From: Streptomyces sp. NBC_00289
GTDB taxonomy: Bacteria; Actinomycetota; Actinomycetes; Streptomycetales; Streptomycetaceae
NCBI RefSeq assembly: GCF_041435115.1
Contig: NZ_CP108046.1
Coordinates: 4,774,001 to 4,838,000, forward strand
Direction: 5' to 3'
Length of the DNA: 64,000 nucleotides
Every line of letters begins with the position of its first letter. The first letter of the stretch is position 1. Below are positions 9,397-18,057 of the stretch, one piece after another. The position numbers and the translations under genes are program-made. Under the pieces are notes generated by a model that did not search any database, had not been told where the DNA came from, and saw only the letters and a program-made list of their open reading frames with translations.

Positions 9397-10067
9397 ACCG
9401 CACCCCGTGCACTCAGGACTCCGTCAGCCATCGTGTAGTGGGTATCGGCCTGTGCGGCGACGGCGGGGTCGTGTGTCACCAGGATGACGGCCGTACCCTG
9501 CGACCGCGCCAGGTCGAGGAACTCCTTGAGTACGGCCGAGGCGTTGGCGCTGTCGAGCGATCCGGTCGGCTCGTCCGCGAAGACGATCGCGGGCCGGTGC
9601 ACCAGGGAACGCGCGACCGCGACGCGCTGGCTCTGTCCGCCGGACACCTGTCCGGGGCGGCGCTCACGCAGTTCGCCGAGTCCGAGCCGTTCGAGCACCT
9701 CGCCGGCGGCCGCGAGGGCGGGTCCCTTGCGCTGCCCCGCCAGCCGGAGGGGCAGGGCGGTGTTCTCCTCGACCGTGAGTTCCGGCAGCAACTCGCCGTA
9801 CTGGAAGACGAATCCGAAGCGTTCCCGGCGGAGCGTGCTGATCTCGTCGTCGGAGAGGTCGCCGAGTGTCCGCCGTTCGAACCGCACGTGCCCGCGGGTG
9901 GCGGGCAGGACGCCGGCGAGACAGTAGAGCAGCGAGGACTTGCCGGAGCCACTCTGCCCGGTGATCGCCACGACCTCCCCGGGGGAGACCGACAGGTGGG
10001 CGTCACGGACGGCCGGCTGATTGCCGTAGGAGAGGTCAACTCCCGTGGCGACAAGTATTTCTGACAT
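9393..10067 (-). CDS. ABC transporter ATP-binding protein, LolD/MacB type
   Basis: A 224-residue cytoplasmic ATPase. It shows Walker A GQSGSGKSS, the Q-loop FGFVFQYGELLP, the signature VSGGQSQR, Walker B VFADEPTGSLD and the H-loop LVTHD. The pattern is that of the subgroup that partners FtsX-like permeases. The ATG at 10067 is chosen because GGGGGAAG lies 8 bases upstream; an in-frame TTG six codons earlier is a weaker start. It is cotranscribed with the permease (4-bp overlap) and lies 75 bases downstream of the small secreted-protein gene, separated by a strong hairpin. Confidence 0.94.
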   Translation of the reverse strand: MSEILVATGVDLSYGNQPAVRDAHLSVSPGEVVAITGQSGSGKSSLLYCLAGVLPATRGHVRFERRTLGDLSDDEISTLRRERFGFVFQYGELLPELTVEENTALPLRLAGQRKGPALAAAGEVLERLGLGELRERRPGQVSGGQSQRVAVARSLVHRPAIVFADEPTGSLDSANASAVLKEFLDLARSQGTAVILVTHDPAVAAQADTHYTMADGVLSARGAV

Positions 10068-10093
10068 GCTGTTGGCTTCCCCCAAAGAAGCGT

Positions 10094-10122
10094 GCGGGCC
10101 CAGGGGGACACCCTGGGCCCGC
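10094..10122 (-). terminator. Perfect 12-bp hairpin between secreted-protein gene and ABC genes
   Basis: GCGGGCCCAGGG, loop GGACA, CCCTGGGCCCGC. It lies inside the gap between the secreted-protein stop and the ATPase start, with all three genes on the same strand. It has no T-tract. It could act as a partial terminator that lowers transporter expression relative to the secreted product, or as a 3' mRNA stabiliser. Confidence 0.72.
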
Positions 10123-10142
10123 GATCTTGCCGGAGTGCCCGA

Positions 10143-10553
10143 CTACCTCTGGTAATGCTTGGTCGGTGAGCAGTTGTCGGGGTTCAGCGAGCCCTTGTCA
10201 CGGCAGACGCGTATGTACGCGTCGTCGGTGTGCAGGGCGGCGCCGTCCCAGTTCAGCTGATCGAGGGGGACGGAGCTCCTCTGCTTGCCGTTGTAGCGGC
10301 TCCAGTCGTAACCCTCGACCCGCACCTGCATGTAGACGTTGTGTCCGTCACCGTTGTCGGTGTCGTTGAGCTTGCCCTTCCACTCGAAGGCGCCGTGGTT
10401 CTGCCCCGAGGGCCAGAACGCGTACTGGCCACCCGTGAAGGATGCGCCCCCCGTGGTGAGCGTCGGAATGGTGTGCCACGAGACCGCCATCGCGGTCCCG
10501 GCGCTCAGGGCGAAGATCCCGCCGGCGAGCACGCCGACTGCCAACTTGCGCAT
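10143..10553 (-). CDS. Small secreted protein, unknown function, upstream of ABC exporter
   Basis: 136 residues with a classic Sec signal peptide: MRK, a hydrophobic core and an AMA cleavage site near residue 23. The mature part is about 113 residues, rich in Trp, Tyr, Asp and Asn, with two cysteines near the C-terminus (CRDKGSLNPDNC) that could form a disulfide. A GGGAGA ribosome site precedes the ATG. The arrangement (secreted peptide, hairpin, ATPase, FtsX-like permease) recalls lactococcin-972-type cassettes. However, I do not see that family's sequence pattern, so this is only an analogy. It could equally be a secreted substrate or ligand unrelated to bacteriocins. Confidence 0.82.
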   Translation of the reverse strand: MRKLAVGVLAGGIFALSAGTAMAVSWHTIPTLTTGGASFTGGQYAFWPSGQNHGAFEWKGKLNDTDNGDGHNVYMQVRVEGYDWSRYNGKQRSSVPLDQLNWDGAALHTDDAYIRVCRDKGSLNPDNCSPTKHYQR

Positions 10554-10853
10554 GTGTTCTCCCGTTTTTTGTTCACCCTGGTGGTCGTGGTGCTTCCAGG
10601 GCCGCCGGTGAAAGTAACAGGAGCAAAGAAAGGTGAAGATTGAATTAATCGGGACTGTCCCGGTCTGGCCGGTTTTCCGAAAAGGATCTTTACCCGTTCA
10701 TGACACTCCGCACCACGGAAAGCGCCTGCTGGTGGGCTCGCGAGTGAGCAGACTCGGGAACAACCGCTCCCGCTCTCCATGGCCCCCGTGAGACCGGAAT
10801 CGAGATCGCAAACAGCAAGACGCCCTGCGTGCGCAGTCGCCGCCGCATCCACC
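10554..10853. other. Intergenic region with probable promoter of the secreted-protein gene
   Basis: About 300 bases without a gene between the secreted-protein start and the tRNA terminator. The stretch 10605-10695 is notably AT-richer than its surroundings and is the likely promoter zone. No clear -10/-35 pair can be named. Confidence 0.4.
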
Positions 10854-10895
10854 AAAAGCAAAAGCCCCAGGTCACGGCGAGTGAGTCCTGAGGCT
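10854..10895 (-). terminator. Factor-independent terminator of tRNA-Thr
   Basis: On the minus strand AGCCTCAGG pairs with CCTGGGGCT (one G-U pair) and is followed by a T-rich run (TTTTGCTTTT). It lies 9 bases after the 3' end of the tRNA. Confidence 0.75.
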
Positions 10896-10903
10896 TCCAC
10901 AGA

Positions 10904-10976
10904 GCCGCCTTCGGGATTCGAACCCGAGACCTACGCATTACGAGTGCGTTGCTCTGGCCATCTGAGCTAAGGCGGC
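10904..10976 (-). tRNA. tRNA-Thr (anticodon CGT)
   Basis: 73 nucleotides forming a full cloverleaf on the minus strand. The acceptor stem is GCCGCCT/AGGCGGC, and the T-loop is GTTCGAATC. The anticodon stem ACGCA/TGCGT encloses the loop CTCGTAA, giving anticodon CGT, which reads ACG threonine codons. No CCA is encoded. A terminator follows. Confidence 0.96.
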
Positions 10977-10978
10977 GC

Positions 10979-11004
10979 GCTGACCGCACCATGGTGCGGT
11001 CAGC
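10979..11004. terminator. 12-bp inverted repeat between hydrolase gene and tRNA
   Basis: GCTGACCGCACC, AT, GGTGCGGTCAGC. It is a near-continuous palindrome immediately upstream of the tRNA (minus strand) and about 200 bases past the hydrolase stop. It could end the hydrolase transcript or be an operator or processing element for the tRNA. Confidence 0.5.
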
Positions 11005-11209
11005 AACGTCGGTAAGTCTACACAGTTTCCAAGGGTGCTCCGTACCGGCCCCGAGGGTGGGGTTTCCGGGGCCGACCGCGGCTGCGGCGGACAGGGAATT
11101 GGCCTCGCCGGACCCGCGATGAGCTGGGGTTTCTCCTCGTAGGAGCCGCCGCGGGCTGTGGTCTCCCGACGCGGGAGCCGTTGCGAGTCGAGCCTCCCAC
11201 CGGCGAGCG

Positions 11210-12820
11210 CTATGAGCAGCGCTTGCGCTCCGCAGGTGGGGTGCCGCGGAGCAGGTAGGTGTTGATCGTCGAGTCGATGCATGTGCTGCCGCGGCCGTAG
11301 GCGGTGTGGCCGTCGCCCTCGTAGGTGAGGAGGCGGGCCGAGGAGAGCTGGCGGGAGAGGGACTGAGCCCAGCGGTAGGGGGTCGCCGGGTCCCGGGTGG
11401 TGCCGACCACGACGATGGGCGCCGCGCCCTTCGCCTCGATGCGGTGCGGCTCACCCGTGGCTCGCACCGGCCAGTAGGCGCAGTTCAGGGAGGCCCAGGC
11501 GAGGCCTTCGCCGAAGACGGGGGACGCCTTCTCGAAGGCCGGGAGCGCGCCGCGTACCTGGTGGGGGGTGGAGAAGGCGGCCGGGAGGTCGAGGCAGTTC
11601 ACGGCGGCGTTGGCGAACATCAGATTCGTGTAGCGGCCTTCGGCGTCACGCTCGTAGTAGCTGTCGGACAGGACGAGCAGGCCCGCACCGTCGTTGTGCT
11701 TCATGGCCGAGGTCAGCGCCTCGCGCAGTTGGGCCCAGGACCCCTCGTCGTACATCGCCGCGATCACGCCGGTGGTGGCCAGGGCCTCGCCGAGCTTGCG
11801 GCCGTCCGCGTCGCCGGTGGGAATCGGGTGCGCGTCCAGCTTCTCGAAGAACGCCTTGAGGTGCTTGCCGACCTCGGCGGGCTTCGTGCCCTTCGAGCCC
11901 AGGGGGCAGTCCGTCTGCTGCACACAGTCCTTCGCGAACGACTGGAACGCCGTCTCGAAGCCCGCCGTCTGATCGAGGTTCAGCCGCCGGGCGGGAAGCG
12001 CCGGGTCCATCGCGCCGTCCAGGACCATCCGTCCGACACGGCCGGGGAAGAGGCCCGCGTACGTCGCCCCGAGGAACGTCCCGTACGACGCCCCCACATA
12101 GTTCAGCTTCGGGTCGCCCAGTGCCGCCCGCACGATGTCCATGTCGCGGGCCGTCTCGACGGTGGACACGTGGCGCAGCAGCTTCGGCGCGTCCGCACCG
12201 CAGCCCTCGGCGAACTTCCGGTACGCGTCGACGAGCCGGGTGGTCTCCTTCGCGTCGTCGGGCGTGGCGTCCGTCTGTGTGTACGTGTCCATGTCCCGTC
12301 CGCCCAGGCACTCGACGGGCTCGCTGCGGGCGACTCCGCGCGGATCGACGGCGACCATGTCGTACCGTGCGCGGACGTCCGCCGGGTAGCCGATCCCGGC
12401 GTACGCCTGCAGGTAGCCGATCGCCGAGCCGCCGGGCCCGCCCGGGTTCACCAGCAGTGAGCCGAGCCGCTTACCCGGCCCCGTGGCCTTCTTGCGGGCC
12501 ACGGCGAGCCGTACGTCACCGGCGGACGGGTCTGCGTAGTCGAGCGGCGCCTTGATGGTGGCGCACTCGAAACCGGGGACTCCGCAGCTGCGCCAGCCCG
12601 GTTTCTGGCCGTAGTACGCCGCAAGCGTGGACGGTGTCGCCTGCGGGAGCGCGGCCAGCGCCGCCCCCGCCCCGGAGCTTGCGGAGCTCGTCGAACTGCC
12701 GGTGGAGCAGGCGGAGACGAGCAGCGCGGCGGCGGCGAGCAGGACGCCGCCGGCACGGGCGGTGCGGGCGGGGACGCGCTGACGGGAACGGGACTGGCGG
12801 ACGTTTCGCCTGATGTGCAT
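11210..12820 (-). CDS. Secreted alpha/beta-hydrolase lipoprotein, tripeptidyl aminopeptidase (Slp/Tap) family
   Basis: 536 residues from the ATG at 12820. This start gives a normal lipoprotein signal: basic N-terminus, hydrophobic core, lipobox LVSAC with Cys38. A longer in-frame start 48 bases upstream adds a poor leader. The mature part is an alpha/beta hydrolase of the family of S. lividans tripeptidyl aminopeptidase and its Slp homologues. It has the oxyanion region NPGGPGGS, the nucleophile elbow GASYG, an acid in TTRDPATP and the catalytic His in GDGHTAYG, plus the family's C-terminal TAP-like domain. It should act on the outer face of the membrane and remove N-terminal tripeptides. The exact substrate is unknown. 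Confidence 0.92.
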   Translation of the reverse strand: MHIRRNVRQSRSRQRVPARTARAGGVLLAAAALLVSACSTGSSTSSASSGAGAALAALPQATPSTLAAYYGQKPGWRSCGVPGFECATIKAPLDYADPSAGDVRLAVARKKATGPGKRLGSLLVNPGGPGGSAIGYLQAYAGIGYPADVRARYDMVAVDPRGVARSEPVECLGGRDMDTYTQTDATPDDAKETTRLVDAYRKFAEGCGADAPKLLRHVSTVETARDMDIVRAALGDPKLNYVGASYGTFLGATYAGLFPGRVGRMVLDGAMDPALPARRLNLDQTAGFETAFQSFAKDCVQQTDCPLGSKGTKPAEVGKHLKAFFEKLDAHPIPTGDADGRKLGEALATTGVIAAMYDEGSWAQLREALTSAMKHNDGAGLLVLSDSYYERDAEGRYTNLMFANAAVNCLDLPAAFSTPHQVRGALPAFEKASPVFGEGLAWASLNCAYWPVRATGEPHRIEAKGAAPIVVVGTTRDPATPYRWAQSLSRQLSSARLLTYEGDGHTAYGRGSTCIDSTINTYLLRGTPPAERKRCS

Positions 12821-12979
12821 CCAGCGAGCGTAACGCTGTGCGACAGGACGGATGCCGTGCGTGCGCACTCTGCCTCGTACGAGTTACCTCGTCAACCTGC
12901 GGACCTAAAGCCGCTGACCAGCGGGTGCCGACCGGCGGGCTCCGGCCGGGCGGTCTGGCGCCGGCCAGGCGGTCTGCGG

Positions 12980-14185
12980 TCAGCCCGCTCTCAGCGCCAT
13001 CGTCATCGCCTCCACCGCGAGCAGCGGGGCCACGTTGCGGTCGAGGGCGTCTCGGCAGGCGGCGATCGCTTCGATACGACGGAGGGTGGACTCCGGTGAG
13101 GTGTTGCGGGCCAGCCGCTCCAGGGCGTCCTCGGCGTCGGCGTTGGCGATCGCCACCCGGGAGCCGAACTGGAGGGCGAGGACGTCGCGGTAGAAGCCGG
13201 TGAGGTCGGTCAGGGCGACGTCGAGGCTGTCCCGTTGGGTACGGGTCCTGCGGCGCTTCTGCTTGTCCTCCAGGTCCTTCATCACGCCCGCCGTGCCGCG
13301 CGGCATCCGGCCACCCTGGACCGCTCCCATCGCCGCCTTGAGCTCGTCGGTCTCCTTGCCGTCCCGCTCCTCGGCGAGTTGCCTGGCGTCCTCCGCGGCC
13401 GCGTCGACGAGTTCCTGGGCCGCCCTGAGGCAGCCGCCGACGTCGTCGACGCGCAGGGGCAGCTTCAGCACGGTGGCCCGGCGCTCGCGGGCGGCCGGGT
13501 CGGTGGCCAGACGGCGGGCCCGGTCGACGTGCCCCTGGGTGGCGCGGGCGGCGGCCATGGCTGCGGCCGGCTCGATGCCCTCCCGGCGGACGAGCATGTC
13601 GGCGACGGCGTCCACCGACGGCGTCGAGAGGTTCAGGTGGCGGCAGCGGGAGCGGATGGTCGGCAGAACGTCCTCGATGGAGGGGGCGCACAGCATCCAG
13701 ACCGTGCGGGGCGCCGGTTCCTCGACGGCCTTGAGGACGGCGTTGGCCGACTTCTCGTTCAGCCGCTCGGCGTCCTCGACGAGGATGACCTGCCACCGGC
13801 CGTTCGCCGGCGAGGTGAACGACTTGCGGACGGTGTCGCGCATGTCGTCGGCGAGGATCTGGCTGCCGACGGCGGCGACGGTGGTGACGTCGGCGTGAGT
13901 GCCGATCAGCGCCGTATGACAGCCGTCGCAGAAGCCGCAGCCGGGGATTCCGCCGAGAGCGCGGTCGGGGCTGACGCACTGCAGCGCGGCGGCGAAAGCA
14001 TGCGCCGTCTGGTTCCGCCCGGCGCCGGGCGGGCCGGTGAACAGCCAGGCGTGCGTCATCTTCGACGCCTCGGGCGGCGGCGCGGCCGTGGCGATCGCGG
14101 TGACCAGGGCGTCGGCATCCCGGGCGGCGGCGCCGAGTTGCTCGCTCACGTTCTCCTGGCCCACCAGGTCGTCCCAGACGGTCAT
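12980..14185 (-). CDS. holB: DNA polymerase III subunit delta prime
   Basis: The 401-residue clamp-loader subunit delta' begins MTVWDDLVGQ, typical of actinobacterial HolB. It has an AAA+ fold with a zinc module (C-G-F-C-DG-C, about residues 83-90), a Walker B-like ILVEDAERL, sensor motifs and a SRC finger (RSRCRHL). The Walker A is altered to GPPGAGRNQ, with Arg where Lys is expected. That fits the non-hydrolysing role of delta'. The basic linker KQKRRRTRTQR near residue 315 is common in Streptomyces. It lies downstream of tmk, the usual gene pairing. Confidence 0.95.
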   Translation of the reverse strand: MTVWDDLVGQENVSEQLGAAARDADALVTAIATAAPPPEASKMTHAWLFTGPPGAGRNQTAHAFAAALQCVSPDRALGGIPGCGFCDGCHTALIGTHADVTTVAAVGSQILADDMRDTVRKSFTSPANGRWQVILVEDAERLNEKSANAVLKAVEEPAPRTVWMLCAPSIEDVLPTIRSRCRHLNLSTPSVDAVADMLVRREGIEPAAAMAAARATQGHVDRARRLATDPAARERRATVLKLPLRVDDVGGCLRAAQELVDAAAEDARQLAEERDGKETDELKAAMGAVQGGRMPRGTAGVMKDLEDKQKRRRTRTQRDSLDVALTDLTGFYRDVLALQFGSRVAIANADAEDALERLARNTSPESTLRRIEAIAACRDALDRNVAPLLAVEAMTMALRAG

Positions 14186-14500
14186 GCCTCACCCCGCCCT
14201 TTCGTCATGATTCGCGGTGCGGGATCCATTGTGCGTGGTGCCACTGACAACGCGGTCCGACGGCCTGCCCGCCTCGCCTTCCGCCCCGGCGACGGCGTGG
14301 AAGCCGAGGCACGACGGCCCGGAGGCTTCGCACGTCCGGCCCCCGGCTCACGAACGGCCCGGCTCGCGCCCGCCATGAGCCGGCTTGGAAGCTGCGCACG
14401 TCCGGCCCCGGCACCCGTCCGGCCCCGCTCGCGGCCGCCGTGAGCGGTCGAATGCCCCGGAGCCGCGAGAGTCACCACCTGGGAGACGACGCCCAGGCGC
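14186..14500. other. Intergenic region with an imperfect direct repeat
   Basis: About 315 bases between tmk and holB on the same strand. Two copies of a 25-base unit sharing GCACGTCCGGCCCC (about 14321-14345 and 14387-14411) lie here, amid other GC-rich partial repeats. No gene is seen. The function is unknown; the 3' end should carry the holB promoter or leader. Confidence 0.45.
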
Positions 14501-17500
14501 TCAGTCCCGACGCCCTCGTCCCCGCCCTCGGCCCCGACCCCGCTGGTCACCCTGGTCCTCGTCGTCCTCGCGCGGTCCGAGCAGCTCGTCCGCCAGGGTG
14601 GGCAGGTCGTCCAGCGGCGTCTCCTCGGCCCAGTCGGACCGCGCCCGCCGCTGCGGCGTCCCGTCCGCGTCGACCTGGGGCAGCTCGCGCGTACGGCCCT
14701 CGGTCCCGTCCGGCCGTACTCCCGTCGTCTCGTCCCGGAAGAACCCGGGCGGAACCCGGTCGTCCGGACCGTCCCCACGAACCGGGGGCAGTACCGCCGT
14801 CTCGTCGGCGGCACCCGGCGGGACCGGCGGCAGCACCGCCGTCTCGTCCGCGTCGCCCGGCTTCACGGGACGCAGTACGGCCGTCTCGTCGTCCGCGCGG
14901 GGCGGCACCGGCGGCAGTACGGCCGTCTCGTCCGCCGCACCGGGCGCCACCGGCGGCTGCGGCAGTTCGGCCGTCACCTCCGCGTCCGGCACCCGGGAGG
15001 CTCCCCCGGAAGCCGTCCCGGAGGACGGGCTGTCGGCCTGCTCGTCGCGCACGGGGGGCAACACGGCCGTCTCGTCCACCGGCCCGCCCGACGCGTTCGT
15101 CGGCGCCACCAGCGGCGTCGGCACCGTCGCCGCGTCCGACGGGACGGCCGCGGGCGGCCGCGGGCCCGCCTTGGCCGCGGCCGTGGCCTGCTCGGCCAGC
15201 CGGCGCGCCTCCTCGGCGCGCAGCAGGGCCTCCTCGGCCTTGCGCTGCTTCTCCAAGCGCCGTTCCTCGGCCTCGGCCCGCAGCCGCGCCTCTTCCTCGG
15301 CCTGCTTGCGCCGCCGCTCCTCCTCGGCCCGGCGCCGGGCCTCCTCCTCGGCCCGTGCCTTCTCCTCGGCGAGCAGTCGCGCGCGCTCCTCGTCCGCCCG
15401 ACGGCGCGCTTCCTCGGCCCGCACCCGGGCCTCCTCCGCCTGCCGTTCGGCCTCGCGCCGCTGCGCCTCCTCCAGCTCGCGCCGCTTGCGCTCCTCCTCC
15501 TCGGCGCGCAGCCGCTCGAGCTGCTCCTGGCGCTCACGCTCCAGGCGCTCCTCCTCGGCCTTGCGGGCGGCCTCTTCCTCGGCCTTGCGCCGGGCCTCCT
15601 CCTCGGCGGCCTTGCGCGCCTCCTCCTGGGCCTTCACCTCGGCCTCGGACAGCGGCAGCATCTGGTCGAGCCGGTGCCGGACGACCGTGGTGACGGCCTC
15701 GGGCTCCTGGCCGGCGTCGACGACCAGGTAGCGCCCCGGGTCGGACGCGGCCAGCGTGAGGAATCCGGACCGCACGCGCGCGTGGAACTCGGCCGGCTCC
15801 GACTCCAGCCGGTCCGGCGCCTCGGTGAACCGCTCGCGCGCGATCTCCGGCGAGACGTCGAGAAGGACGGTCAGGTGCGGTACCAGTCCGTCCGTCGCCC
15901 ACCTGTTGATGCGCGCGATCTCGGTCGGGGACAGGTCACGCCCAGCCCCCTGGTACGCCACGGAGGAGTCGATGTAACGGTCCGAGACGACCACCGCGCC
16001 ACGCTCCAGCGCGGGCCGCACCACCGTGTCGACGTGCTCCGCGCGGTCGGCCGCGTACAGCAGTGCCTCCGCCCGGTGCGAGAGGCCCGCGCTCGACACG
16101 TCCAGCAGGATCGAGCGCAGCCGCTTGCCGACCGGCGTCGCCCCCGGCTCGCGCGTCACGACGACCTCGTGGCCCTTGGCCCTGATCCACTCGGCGAGCG
16201 CCTCGGCCTGGGTGGACTTCCCGGCGCCGTCACCGCCCTCCAGGGCGATGAAGAAACCGGCGGTCGTCGGCTCCTGCACGGGGTCGTCGCCGCCGAGCAG
16301 CGCGTCCCGCAGGTCGTGCCGCAGCGGCACGCCGGACCGGTCGTCGATCTTGGCCAGCACCAGCGCGGCCACCGGCAGCAGCAGCGCGCCGACCAGCATC
16401 AGCGTGAACGCAGCGCCACCGTGCGCGAAGACGAACTTGCCGCTCTCCAGCCGGTGCGGCCCGACGGCGGCGGCCACCACGGGCGCCAGCAGCGCGCCCA
16501 GGGCCACCGAGACCCGTACGACCGCGTGCAGGTGCTCGGTCGTACGGGGCCGGCGGTACTCCTCGGCCTCCTGGTCCAGCAGCGTGTGCCCGGTGTTGGC
16601 GGCGACGCCCGCGCCGGCTCCGGCCAGCGCGACGATCAGCAGCACGCTGGTGACGTCCGGGACGAGCCCGGCGGCCAGCAGGGCGACACCGGTGAAGGCG
16701 ATGGCCAGGGACAGCAGCCGGCGCCGCGACAGGGTCGGCAGCACGGAGGGCGCCGTGCGGATGCCGACGACGACTCCACCGGTCAGCGCGAACACCAGCA
16801 GGCCGTACGTCACCGGCCCGCCGCCCAGGTCCTTGGCGTGCAGCACGAACACCGCGACCGCGGCAGCCACCGACCCGGCGACGGCGGCGCAGGCGAGCAC
16901 CAGCAGCGGGATCGCGCCGGTGCGGCCCTTGTCGACGCCCGCGCCCGTCCTGGGGCGCCGCAGTCCCTCGAGGGGTGAACGCGCGCGTGGCGTACGGGTG
17001 TCGGGGAGTTCGAGGTAGGTCAGCACCGACAGGGACGCGGCGAACAGTCCGGCCGCCACGTAGGAGGCGAGGGCTGCCTGGTGCTGGGCGAACCAGTCGA
17101 TCCCGGCGCCCAGCAGGTTGTTGACGAGCGAGGCGACGACCAGCGCGGCGGCCGCGAGGGGAATGGCGACGAAGCTCGTACGCAGCGACAGCCTGCGCAG
17201 GGCGTCCAGGTGGTCCGGCAGCGGTCGTACCGTCGCGCCCTCCGGGGGCGGGGCGGGCAGCAGCGCGGGCGCAGCGCTCTCGCGGCACACCGTCCAGAAG
17301 CGCTCGGCGACACCGGTGACGAACGCGGTGACCAGGATCATGGCCAGCGCGTCGTCGGGCATCCAGTCGATCCACAGCGGCGCCACGATGAGCACCGCGG
17401 CCCGCAGACCGTCCGCGCCGACCATGGTCCAGCGGCGGTCGAGCGGGCCCTCGTGTGAGGTGAGCGAGGTGAGCGGGCCGAGGAGGACGGCCCCGAAGAG

Positions 17501-17782
17501 CAGCGTCGCCAGGATGCGCACCCCGAACACGGTCGCCACCGCGAACGCCACACCGCGGTACCCGCCGCCGAACGAGCCCTCGGCGATCGCCGCCTGGAGG
17601 GCGAGAACGACCAGCACCAGGAGGGCGAGGGTGTCGCCGACACCTCCCACGAGTTGCGCACTCCACAGCCGTTTCAACTGCGGCCGGCGCAGCAGGGCGC
17701 GAACGGCGCGCTCGCGGGAGTCCGCGACAAGGGCGTCGTCGGGGGCCGGGTGGTGGGCCGTTGGCTGCTCGCCTCGCGTCAT
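14501..17782 (-). CDS. tmk: dTMP kinase fused to an N-terminal MFS-like membrane domain
   Basis: 1,093 residues in four parts. (1) Residues 1-500 form an MFS-like membrane domain with 10-12 helices. (2) Residues about 508-715 form a complete thymidylate kinase: P-loop GGDGAGKST (Lys522), the DRX motif SDRYIDSS and the REPGATP motif, so dTMP to dTDP synthesis is expected. (3) About 715-870 is a highly charged Glu/Arg/Ala coiled coil. (4) The tail is acidic and Pro-rich, carries five ETAVL(P/R)PV repeats, and ends in alternating Arg-Gly. I believe this fusion is known in Streptomyces (I recall the SCO3542 type). It places a nucleotide kinase at the membrane; the transported solute, if any, is unknown. 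Confidence 0.93.
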   Translation of the reverse strand: MTRGEQPTAHHPAPDDALVADSRERAVRALLRRPQLKRLWSAQLVGGVGDTLALLVLVVLALQAAIAEGSFGGGYRGVAFAVATVFGVRILATLLFGAVLLGPLTSLTSHEGPLDRRWTMVGADGLRAAVLIVAPLWIDWMPDDALAMILVTAFVTGVAERFWTVCRESAAPALLPAPPPEGATVRPLPDHLDALRRLSLRTSFVAIPLAAAALVVASLVNNLLGAGIDWFAQHQAALASYVAAGLFAASLSVLTYLELPDTRTPRARSPLEGLRRPRTGAGVDKGRTGAIPLLVLACAAVAGSVAAAVAVFVLHAKDLGGGPVTYGLLVFALTGGVVVGIRTAPSVLPTLSRRRLLSLAIAFTGVALLAAGLVPDVTSVLLIVALAGAGAGVAANTGHTLLDQEAEEYRRPRTTEHLHAVVRVSVALGALLAPVVAAAVGPHRLESGKFVFAHGGAAFTLMLVGALLLPVAALVLAKIDDRSGVPLRHDLRDALLGGDDPVQEPTTAGFFIALEGGDGAGKSTQAEALAEWIRAKGHEVVVTREPGATPVGKRLRSILLDVSSAGLSHRAEALLYAADRAEHVDTVVRPALERGAVVVSDRYIDSSVAYQGAGRDLSPTEIARINRWATDGLVPHLTVLLDVSPEIARERFTEAPDRLESEPAEFHARVRSGFLTLAASDPGRYLVVDAGQEPEAVTTVVRHRLDQMLPLSEAEVKAQEEARKAAEEEARRKAEEEAARKAEEERLERERQEQLERLRAEEEERKRRELEEAQRREAERQAEEARVRAEEARRRADEERARLLAEEKARAEEEARRRAEEERRRKQAEEEARLRAEAEERRLEKQRKAEEALLRAEEARRLAEQATAAAKAGPRPPAAVPSDAATVPTPLVAPTNASGGPVDETAVLPPVRDEQADSPSSGTASGGASRVPDAEVTAELPQPPVAPGAADETAVLPPVPPRADDETAVLRPVKPGDADETAVLPPVPPGAADETAVLPPVRGDGPDDRVPPGFFRDETTGVRPDGTEGRTRELPQVDADGTPQRRARSDWAEETPLDDLPTLADELLGPREDDEDQGDQRGRGRGRGRGRRD

Positions 17783-17813
17783 GCTTTCAGCCTATCGGGA
17801 CCAACTGACAGCA

Positions 17814-17845
17814 CGGGGCGCGCGTCCACGCGTGCGCACGCCCCG
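17814..17845 (-). terminator. GC-rich hairpin between topA and tmk
   Basis: CGGGGCG pairs with CGCCCCG, with further partial pairing inside. It lies in the topA-tmk gap. No T-tract is present; a role as topA terminator is tentative. Confidence 0.4.
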
Positions 17846-17920
17846 ACACCAAAGTGATGCCGGGGCGTTCCTTTCGCGAAGCCGACGTGAAGAATCCACG
17901 ACGAACCCGCGCCGATCCCG

Positions 17921-17976
17921 TGCCGTCGACCGCGGTGCCGTCAACCGCGGTGCCATCGACCGCAGTGCCGTCGGCC
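17921..17976. repeat. 15-bp tandem repeat downstream of topA
   Basis: Three and a half copies of a unit close to TGCCGTCGACCGCGG in the 275-base spacer between topA and tmk. The copies differ by 1-3 bases. No coding role is seen. Confidence 0.6.
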
Positions 17977-18057
17977 CGGGCTCCGGGGAGACCTTCGGGC
18001 CCGGCCTCCGGGCGGGCCCGAAGGCTGAGGCTCGGCCTCCGGACCGCGCCCTCGGGC

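Noticed and set aside
10143..10553. Firm call as a lactococcin-972 bacteriocin
   Set aside because: Gene context is similar, but the mature sequence lacks the pattern of that family. Left as a secreted protein of unknown function.
12980..14185. HolB Walker A arginine as an inactivating mutation
   Set aside because: Delta prime subunits do not need ATP hydrolysis and often have altered P-loops, so this is ordinary for the family.
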